NCBI GenBank assembly: GCA_902476645.1
Contig: CABSEG010000043.1
Span: 1 to 25,062, forward strand
Reading direction: 5' to 3'
Source of the DNA: an uncultured Lachnospiraceae bacterium
Lineage (GTDB): Bacteria > Bacillota > Clostridia > Lachnospirales > Lachnospiraceae
Length of the DNA: 25,062 nt
Shown: one piece after another, positions 1 to 7,300 of the stretch
Layout of the letters: each line of letters opens with the position of its first letter
How positions within the stretch are numbered: position 1 is the stretch's first letter
The notes under the pieces: generated by a model
Told to the model about the DNA's origin: nothing
Database searches by the model: none
What the model saw: the letters and a program-made list of their open reading frames with translations, nothing else
Translations under genes and position numbers: made by a program

Positions 1-52
1 CGGACAAACGGTTTTCAAGACCGCCTCGTTATGACCACTTCGATACCTCTCC
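1..52 (-). tRNA. tRNA-Ser(UGA), 5' part, cut by the window edge
   Basis: On the minus strand the sequence starts GGAGAGGTATCGAAGTGGTC, the usual 5' end of a bacterial serine tRNA, and continues through the D arm to the anticodon arm. The anticodon TGA occupies 15-17 in the loop CTTGAAA, flanked by a GGCGGT/ACCGTT stem. The long variable arm, T arm and 3' end lie beyond the left edge, so the acceptor-stem pairing cannot be checked. A consensus promoter sits about 10 bases upstream. The reading as tRNA-Ser rests on the anticodon and the characteristic 5' half. Confidence 0.93.
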
Positions 53-69
53 ATCACAGCGCAGAAAAT

Positions 70-98
70 ATATTATCATCAAATCTGAAATCTGTCAA
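70..98 (-). promoter_or_regulatory. Sigma-A promoter of the tRNA-Ser gene
   Basis: Minus strand: -35 TTGACA at 98-93, a 17-base spacer, and -10 TAATAT at 75-70. The expected start near 62-63 leaves a leader of about 10 bases before the tRNA 5' end at 52. A full-consensus -35 with ideal spacing fits a strongly expressed stable RNA. Confidence 0.85.
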
Positions 99-187
99 CT
101 TCTTTTGAGGGTATTTTTTCATTTTTTTCTATTTGATACGAATTTCCTGAAAAAGTCCCGGAAAACGACTCTGAAAATGGGTCAAAA

Positions 188-335
188 CGAGTAGGATGGA
201 ATGATTAACTCCCGTCCTCTCAGTCGAGTAAGTAAGAGAACTTTCACCCTTGAGAAACGTGCGCCGCCAGGTGCACAAACTAGATGCGCTCCCCAGAGGC
301 AAATGCTTGTTTCGTCTTTTCGGGAGCGCATTTTA
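188..335 (+). ncRNA. Candidate structured RNA with its own terminator-like end
   Basis: The 305-base gap between the tRNA and the glycosidase-like gene is not empty. The plus strand can form three consecutive stems: 193-199 (AGGATGG) with 212-218 (CCGTCCT), extended by CGA/TCG at 188-190 and 224-226; 259-265 (GTGCGCC) with 270-276 (GGTGCAC) around a 4-base loop; and 284-293 with 322-331 (10 bp, no mismatch), followed directly by TTTT. The first two stems each contain one G-U pair on the plus strand that would be an A-C mismatch on the minus strand, which favours a plus-strand RNA. No convincing plus-strand promoter and no known family were recognised. It could also be a leftover of a mobile intron or repeat. 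The 128-codon plus frame crossing it is not credible as a protein. Confidence 0.35.
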
Positions 336-357
336 AGATTTATCTTTTACATAATTT

Positions 358-3300
358 TTAAAATACTCTTACCTTCAGTTTTGCGGTTTTTCCATTGTAA
401 GTCCGGATGCGAATCTGAGCAATACCTTTTTTCTTTGCCGTCACCCGGCCTTTGGATGAGACGGCGGCCACAGTTTTTTTGCTGGAAGAAAAACGCATCT
501 GATAGCTGCCTGTCCCTTTTGGAAGCCTCCATTTTATCCGGAAGGAAGTTCCTTTCTTTACTCTCGCCTGTTTCTTTTTCAGGATGATTTTCTTTGGTTC
601 TTTTTTCACGGTTACCACGCAGGATGCTTTCTTGCCGTTTTCCGCAGTTGCCGTGATAATGGCCTTTCCTGTTTTTTTTGCCTTCAGCTTTCCATTCTTG
701 CTCACCGCGACAACGGACTTTTTACTGGATTTCCAGGTCACCTTCTGAGACACCCCTGCCGGCAAAACGGATGCCGTTAATGTAACTTTCTCCTTCCTGC
801 CCATTTTCAGTTTCTTTTTAAGCTTAACAGATGCCGCCTCCGGTTTCTGCTGCTGCCCATCGGAAGCGCCCGGGCTCGAACCTCCTGGCTGAGGCTTTTC
901 CGGCTTTGAATTTCCCGGATTTTCTGGATTTTCCGGATTCTCCGGCTGTCCATTCCCGATTACTTTCACGCGGATCTGGGCCGTCTTTCCCTCTGGATTC
1001 TGAATGATATCCGGCAAATCCAATGTGCCGGAAAGCACATATTCTCCAGCCCGGTTTCCATGGTAATTCCCTTCCTGCCACTGAACAGGAACATTGACAT
1101 ACATGCCGTTGTCCAGCTTCACGCTTGCCTCTTCGGGAAGCTTAAGTCTTTCAAAGGCAGTGCCTCCCGCTACGGAGATGGCATCTATGGCTTCCACTTC
1201 TGCCACCGTCTGTTCTTTTGGATTTTCTGTCGTATACAGTTCCAACTGGTTTATACTTGCAAAGCCAGAAGACCAGGGGTAATCTGCAATCTCCGTAAAT
1301 ACGGAGAGGTCAATCAGCACCCGGAAGTATCTGCCGGTAACGGGCTGGCTTAAGGTTCTGGAAATTTCATTGGCTTTGTTATCTTCCTTTAAATCCACAG
1401 TTTTCCATGAATCCACTCCGTTTTCGCTTACCTGAAGGGCATAATCTCCCCAGTTTCTCTCGTTCTCTCCTGCCTGGTCGGGATTATCCCGATAGCCAAA
1501 GAGAATCAGTCTCCATCTTTCTATAGTACATTCTTTTCCAAGATCCACCTGCAGCCATCTCTGCGGATTCTCCGCATAGGAAAGGTTTGCACTGGTCCAA
1601 CCTTCATATCTGGCATAGCCTGTTCCCGGATCTCCGCTGATCGCCCTTTGCGGTTCCAGTCCTTCATGGGTACTGTCTGCAGAAGCCCTCCCCAAAGGCG
1701 CTACATTGACTTCCTGCTTTTCGGAAACCCGAACTTCACAGAGTGCATAGGCGTCTTCTGAGACCTGGGCCCGGATCACTGCCGTGCCGGTTCTCACTGC
1801 CAGGATGCCGCCTTCTTTTCCAACCATTGCCACTTCATGATTATCAGAGCTCCATTGCACGGAAGCCCCTGTGGTTGTACTTGCCTTCAGAGTGACCGTA
1901 TCTCCCACCTGAAGCTGACATTCCGTCTGATCCAGACGAATCATCTCCTGAAGGCCTCCTTCCGGTTTGAATTTATAATTCGCCCCTTCCTTGGCGGCAA
2001 AGGTGTACACTTCCCCTATTGCCTCCTGGCTAACTTCGCCCGCAATCTTTTTTCCGTTTTCATAGATCTCTACCTTCTGTCCCGGCCACGGATTTACGAT
2101 GGAACAGTCGCTGGCTTTTTCACTTGTGACAGAAAACTCCGTTACCTGTCCGAATTCATTCTGCCTTGCAGAGACAAGAAAAGCTCCCTTTGCCCGCAGA
2201 TCGCTGAATACCGCCTTCCGATTCTTATACCAGTTGGGGAATATTTCAATGGCTCCGTCATGGCTCTGCATCATGGATGAATTGATAAATTCCAGATACT
2301 CGCCATTATAATGCAGACCCCCGATGGTAAAATTCTCACGCAGCCCTTCCCAGGTGCTGATGGTGGTCTCCAGCATGGTGCTCTTTAAGTTTTCCACGAT
2401 TTTATCGATGGGATATTTCATGCGGGTTGCAATGACTGCCGTATGGAATGGTTTGGAGAAACTGGTATTGGTCATTTCCATGTTCACATCAATGGAATTA
2501 TAGGCAATCTCCTTCCGTTTCTCGTCTGAGGTAAAGGAGATTGCTTCTGCGGGATAGATCATCTGAATGTCGCATCCGCCACGGTAAGAGTCCTTCCCTT
2601 CGTATTCCACGAAGACTTCCTTGCCATTCTGGATCGCCGTGGGATAGTCGCTCATATTTTGGGCAATGTCCCTCCATGTGGCACGCATTTCTGCATCCAC
2701 TCCTAATTCCTCGCTGAATTCGATGGCCGCGTCCATTACGGTTTTGATCAGCGCAATGTCCACGATGGGGTTTTTCCCGTAGGATTCCTCCCAGGCTGCT
2801 CCATAGGTCACATATTTTCCCTCTTCATCCTTCTCATCAATGAGCTTGATATGGCTGACCCAGAAATCCGCCAGCTCCCTCACAAAGGGATAGCCCTCTT
2901 CTCTCAGCCAGTCCATATCCTGAAAATATTCATAATACCAGATCATCAACATGCCCGTGTAGGATGCATCGGACACCATATTTCCCGTCCAGGGTTCTCC
3001 GCCGTTGTCATGAACTGTGGAATCCACGCCCCAAGGTCCGATTCCCACGGGAAACAACATGCCGTCACGAGGTTCCGTAAAAGATTCGTGTACCGTCTGC
3101 ATTTTCGTCTGGGCATATTCTTTTGCCTGCGGAACAAAATCAGACAATACCTGCAAGGAACCCTCTAAAAGCTCTCCGCGGTTGGAGGAATAAAGCCCTT
3201 CATTCTGTCCTAAAAATTCCTGATTGGTGTGATAGTCGCCCGCCCATGCCGGATCATCCGACAGGCAGAAGGGATACTGTCCTGCCGGCGTAAACCCGGA

Positions 3301-3999
3301 GCGATTGACGCATGCAAACTGATAGAGGGCGCCGTAATAAAACTGATCCAGCGTATCATCGTACGTTCTGACGTATGACTTTGTCCAGTAATCCTTCCAC
3401 CATTCCAGATGCTGCTCGTGCAGATCTTCGATGGCTTCCTCATCCAATTCTCTGACTTTGCTGATGGCATCATCCTTGGTGGTTTCCGCATCTTTTCCTC
3501 CCACCAGCACGGTATACACCGATACTTTCTCTCCCGGAACCAGTTCGAAAACTGCCGTGCTTTTTCCCGCATTGTCTGTCTCAAACTCCGGGACGGCTCC
3601 CACGATTCTGGCTGCCATATCATTTCTTGAAACCAACCTGGCTTCTTCGCTCTGGGTTGGCTTGCCGCTGAACGTTTCTCTGGAAGCCCACATCACGTCT
3701 CCTTCCACTCCTGCAGCCGCAGGCATATTGGGATCATCTGCCTTTGCCCTGAAATCCACTGCAACGGAAAAGTTCTCCTCCCCTTCCGTCCATAACTCTG
3801 TCACCATCACGTTTCCCGTGGAAGCTACGTAAGTTCTGGTCTGAAATCCGGCCGTGGAAGCAGCCCGCACCTCCGCATTCAGCATGTCCTGCTCCTGACG
3901 GAACTTTGTTCTGTCTTCCTCTGACGACTGGGCCGGACGGATGGTCAGGCCGCCGGTATAACCGCCCGGACGTTTTTTCCTTCGCTTTCCTCCGTCCAC
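358..3999 (-). CDS. Secreted GH95-like glycosidase, main part (frame -1 relative to its signal-peptide part)
   Basis: This frame carries the body of a large extracellular enzyme; its signal peptide and first strands are encoded in another frame at 3945-4325. Residues about 195-590 form an (alpha/alpha)6-type core with blocks typical of GH95-like six-hairpin glycosidases: WWKDYWTKS, YYGALYQFAC, DYHTNQEFLGQNEGLYSSNR and MMQSHDGAIEIFPNW. Then come a Big_2 Ig-like domain (about 685-760), an F5/8 type C (discoidin, probable sugar-binding) domain (765-925), a Big_4-like domain (930-1013), a Pro/Glu/Asn linker with PEN repeats (1018-1055) and two C-terminal Big_2 domains rich in Lys. The GTG at 3999 lacks a good ribosome binding site, so independent initiation is unlikely. 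With -1 shifting at 3972 the product would be about 1322 residues. Downstream gene of the pair with 4355-8725. Substrate unknown (fucosylated or galactosylated glycans are possible for the clan); a DUF5703-like assignment is the alternative. Confidence 0.75.
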   Translation of the reverse strand: MDGGKRRKKRPGGYTGGLTIRPAQSSEEDRTKFRQEQDMLNAEVRAASTAGFQTRTYVASTGNVMVTELWTEGEENFSVAVDFRAKADDPNMPAAAGVEGDVMWASRETFSGKPTQSEEARLVSRNDMAARIVGAVPEFETDNAGKSTAVFELVPGEKVSVYTVLVGGKDAETTKDDAISKVRELDEEAIEDLHEQHLEWWKDYWTKSYVRTYDDTLDQFYYGALYQFACVNRSGFTPAGQYPFCLSDDPAWAGDYHTNQEFLGQNEGLYSSNRGELLEGSLQVLSDFVPQAKEYAQTKMQTVHESFTEPRDGMLFPVGIGPWGVDSTVHDNGGEPWTGNMVSDASYTGMLMIWYYEYFQDMDWLREEGYPFVRELADFWVSHIKLIDEKDEEGKYVTYGAAWEESYGKNPIVDIALIKTVMDAAIEFSEELGVDAEMRATWRDIAQNMSDYPTAIQNGKEVFVEYEGKDSYRGGCDIQMIYPAEAISFTSDEKRKEIAYNSIDVNMEMTNTSFSKPFHTAVIATRMKYPIDKIVENLKSTMLETTISTWEGLRENFTIGGLHYNGEYLEFINSSMMQSHDGAIEIFPNWYKNRKAVFSDLRAKGAFLVSARQNEFGQVTEFSVTSEKASDCSIVNPWPGQKVEIYENGKKIAGEVSQEAIGEVYTFAAKEGANYKFKPEGGLQEMIRLDQTECQLQVGDTVTLKASTTTGASVQWSSDNHEVAMVGKEGGILAVRTGTAVIRAQVSEDAYALCEVRVSEKQEVNVAPLGRASADSTHEGLEPQRAISGDPGTGYARYEGWTSANLSYAENPQRWLQVDLGKECTIERWRLILFGYRDNPDQAGENERNWGDYALQVSENGVDSWKTVDLKEDNKANEISRTLSQPVTGRYFRVLIDLSVFTEIADYPWSSGFASINQLELYTTENPKEQTVAEVEAIDAISVAGGTAFERLKLPEEASVKLDNGMYVNVPVQWQEGNYHGNRAGEYVLSGTLDLPDIIQNPEGKTAQIRVKVIGNGQPENPENPENPGNSKPEKPQPGGSSPGASDGQQQKPEAASVKLKKKLKMGRKEKVTLTASVLPAGVSQKVTWKSSKKSVVAVSKNGKLKAKKTGKAIITATAENGKKASCVVTVKKEPKKIILKKKQARVKKGTSFRIKWRLPKGTGSYQMRFSSSKKTVAAVSSKGRVTAKKKGIAQIRIRTYNGKTAKLKVRVF
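3933..3993 (-). other. Possible programmed -1 ribosomal frameshift site
   Basis: Minus strand, in order: GGAGG at 3993-3989, 10 bases, the heptamer A AAA AAC at 3978-3972 in the zero frame (codons GGA AAA AAC, residues 116-118), 2 bases, then a hairpin whose arms CCGGGCGG (3969-3962) and CCGTCCGG (3940-3933) form 8 pairs including one G-U. The zero-frame stop (3947-3945) lies in the loop. Slippage by -1 makes the next codon CGT at 3972 and joins the frame that stays open for about 1204 codons. The layout resembles the bacterial dnaX signal (SD-like sequence about 10 nt upstream, A-rich heptamer, downstream stem), except that the 2-nt spacer is short and AAC is usually less slippery than AAG in bacteria. 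Loss of one A from an original run of seven would look the same. Confidence 0.45.
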
Positions 4000-4325
4000 A
4001 TATCGCTTTCGCTGATGCTAAATTCCTGTTCTTCCTCTGTTCCCACCAATACCACATGCATATCTCCATTTCCCATAATTGGGCCGTTTGGCGTGCTCTG
4101 CTGATCTTCCCAGTTATGCATCAGTTCATGGTTTGGCTTCGTGTAGACTCCCACCATGTCTCGCAAAAATCCGGATACCTCTTCCCATCTTGCATCTTCC
4201 GCAGAAGCCCCGCTGCCATCAGCCGCAAACGCCTCGGTATAGCAGGGGCCTGTGGCTGCCATGCACAATGCCAAGAGCCCTGATACTATCTGCTTCCTGC
4301 ATCTTGCTTTCACGTCTTTTTTCAT
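3945..4325 (-). CDS. N-terminal part of the frameshifted GH95-like glycosidase (signal peptide and first beta strands)
   Basis: This 126-residue frame starts at an ATG preceded by AAGGAGT with good spacing, 29 bases after the stop of the upstream glycosidase gene, so the two are cotranscribed. It has a signal peptide (basic start, hydrophobic stretch, probable cleavage after AFA near residue 34). The region containing PIMGNGDMHVVLVG matches the conserved GNG strand at the start of GH95-like enzymes and of the neighbouring paralogue (LQGNGDVGV). The frame ends at a TGA only eight codons after the A AAA AAC heptamer, while family-like sequence (RPGGYTGGLTI) continues in the -1 frame. It is therefore not a complete protein: either zero-frame termination gives a short secreted fragment, or ribosomes shift into the 358-3999 frame, or the gene is broken. 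Confidence 0.75.
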   Translation of the reverse strand: MKKDVKARCRKQIVSGLLALCMAATGPCYTEAFAADGSGASAEDARWEEVSGFLRDMVGVYTKPNHELMHNWEDQQSTPNGPIMGNGDMHVVLVGTEEEQEFSISESDMWTEESEGKNVRAVIPAA

Positions 4326-4354
4326 CTTTTTCTTACTCCTTTTTCCATTGCAGT

Positions 4355-7300
4355 TTACTTCTTTATTTTCACTTTCTCTCCAAGTCCCGACCTTCTTAGG
4401 ATCTTCTTGTAAGCATTCATCTTTTTCTTAGGCACCTTGAAGACAGCCTTGCTGCTGATTCCTTTAAATGCCTGGGTGCTGGCCTTTTTCAGTCTGCCTG
4501 ACTTTATGATAACGGACGCCAGCTTTTTATCTTTATAGAAAGCCCTTTTCCTAATGCTGCGGACGTTCTTCCCCATGGTGACTTTGGCAAGCCTCTGGCA
4601 ATTGGCGAATGCGCCTTCCCGGATAACGGTTACGGAGTTTCCAATGGAAACGGTCTTTAACTTCTTGTTTCCTTTAAAGGCATTCTTTCCAATCTCCGTC
4701 ACCCGGAACTTATAGCCATCGATCCGGACGCTGGAGGGCACCGTCACTCTGGAAGCATTTTTCTTTGCCACTCCTGCCACGGAAACCGTTCCTGCGCGCT
4801 CCGATGATTTGGTCACCCGATAGATGAGGCTTCCCACCGTGTGCCGGGTATTTTTTGCCGGCGGCACTTGAACTTTCACCAGATTCTCCAACGCTTTTTT
4901 CAAGGAATTCGTCACAGAATCCACTGTCTGCTGAAGCTCTTTTCTGGGTTTGGAGGCAATCAGATTTTTCGCAGTCTCTTTTATCTTGTCCAGAGCCGCC
5001 AGAGAATCCTCCGTATAATCGGTGCGTTGAATGGCCTCTGCCTGCCGTATTGCAGCAGCCAAAGCATCCGTGTTGGCATACTGGATGACTGGTTCTTCTT
5101 TCGTCAGAGCATCCAGGTTTTCGATGGCATCCAGAATCTTTTCCACTGCCTCATCCACCTTTTCCTGCCCTTCTGCGAAGGGCTTTTCCTCTAAAAGCTT
5201 CTTTCCGGCCTCCACTGCCTGATCCAATATGCTTAAGCTAGCCTTCGTATACAGCGTCCTGTCGATTTTCTCTGCCTGCAGAATCGCTTCCTCCAGCCCG
5301 GTCAGATCCGCATATTCCGGAAACTCCTCCTGGCTTTTTATGATCCGGTATGTCTCGCCTTTTTCTGCTTCAAAAGTAATGGTCTTCTCCTGGGTATTTT
5401 CAGTGGTTCCATAGGAAATTTTAACCGGGTTGCCTTCCCTATCCGTCACCCGCGCAAATTCCCACGGGCACACGATCGTAACATCCTTTCCCGCCTCGCT
5501 TACAACATCGATATAAGACACCTCTCCCTGAGACAATTCCGATGACACCAGATAAGCGCCCTTTTCTCTCAGCTGATAAAACTTGGCATCCTCCCCAGTC
5601 CAATTGGGAAATACCTTAATGATGCCGTTGGAACTTTGCAGAAGCATATTATTGATAAATTCTATTCCTCCCGCCTTCTCGATTCCATGATTCCAATCTG
5701 AAATGGTGAAGTTCTTATTCATATTTGCCAAATTGTAAGTTCTGAATTTCTCCATTATGTAAGCCGGATCATACCCTACTCTGATCGCCTTGGTAAAGAC
5801 CTTCGGAGTATTATTGGGACTGCTCCAATGATCCCAATTGGCTGCATTTTTTGCGTCTATGGTATTTCTGGCAACCTGAAGCATTTCCGGATCAGAGTCA
5901 AAGGAAAGGCGCTCTCCCGGATGAATAAACTCCAGTTCCACGGTGGCGGATTCCGGTCGGATGATCATGCCGTCCTCTGACAGCGCAAAGACATTCCCAT
6001 GAAAATCACCATGCTCATAATAGCGAACCGGTATGGGCGCCATGTGTTCATACATGTCCTTCCAGGTCTGCAGCTGTTCCTGGGTGGCTCCCGCTTTTTC
6101 CTGCAGAATGTCAAAATTTTGGATCAAAAACTCATAGACATTCAGAGCCATTCCGATGGTGACTCCCGTATTTTTGTCAAAAAAGCCTTCGTGGGCCCCG
6201 TCATAGAGATTGTACTGATAGGTGCCATCGGGTTTTTCTTCTTTTTCGCACCACTTTTCATAAAATTTTGCCACCTTTTCCACAAAGGGATATGCCTTTT
6301 CCACCAAAAACTCTTCATCCATGGAATAATTATAATAAGAGATAAAGATGGATGCCGCAAAAGGCGCGTTCAGCGTCTGGGAAAGGTATTTTTCTGAGGT
6401 GTTTACCTCCCAGGATGCCTGTCCCCAGGCCGATAATCCTACCGGATATACAACCGCGCCATCGATTCCGTCTGCCAGATCCTCTCTGGAGGAAACGTAG
6501 TCCCAATTCACCTCGTAAAGCTTCTCTTTTGCCGCCTGTTCCGCCTTGGGCATATAATCCAGGATTGGCTGGGTAACCGAGTCTATGACATTCATCCGGT
6601 TGCTGGAATACATTCCGTAAAATGGCGCCATATAATTATAGTTCAGATGATAATCGTTGTTCCACTTTGCCATGTCCGTGGTCACCCAGATTCCATACAG
6701 TCCCGGAGCCTGCGTATCATTCCGGACCGTGCATCCCATGTAATACAGCGAACCATAATAATACCTGTGATACTCCTCATCTCCGATGTCAATCAGAGAC
6801 TTCATCCAGTATTCCTCCCACCATTTTTCATGGTCTTGTCTCAGCGCTTCCACATCCTGCAAGGCAGAATAGTTCTCAGCCAGCTCTTCGGCTTCCGCCA
6901 AAGGCTCCTGCCCCTGCAATTCGTCCAGATAATTGTAGGTCTGCCCGCTGCCGCCAACAGTGGTGACAAGGTACACCGTTTCTCCTGGCTCCAGAGCAAA
7001 TTTCAGGCTGGAGCTTGCATCGCTGTTCTTTTTTGCGGAATACTCCTTATCGCCCAAAAGCTTCGTATGAATCACCGCTTTTGACGTCCAGCTTTCCGGA
7101 TTGTCTTTGGCCGCATTGTAGGTGCTTCTGGAGGCCCAAACTCCGGAATCTGAAACGCCGGACTCTGTGGGGAAGTTCACGCTGCCATTTGCCTTTGTCC
7201 ATGCCGATGCATCCACCGCCACTTCCTTATCGCCTTTTGAGGTTATGGCAGTAATCATCGCGTTTTCCGTCGCCGCCATCCAGTTGTTGATAACTACCGG

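Noticed and set aside
201..587. 128-codon plus-strand open frame at the left end
   Set aside because: It runs over the structured-RNA candidate and then antisense through the 3' end of the glycosidase gene, has no ribosome binding site and shows no protein family.
358..3999. GTG at 3999 as the start of an independent 1213-residue protein
   Set aside because: There is no ribosome binding site at proper spacing, no signal peptide, and the first residues duplicate the coding region of the upstream frame; a frameshifted single gene explains it better.
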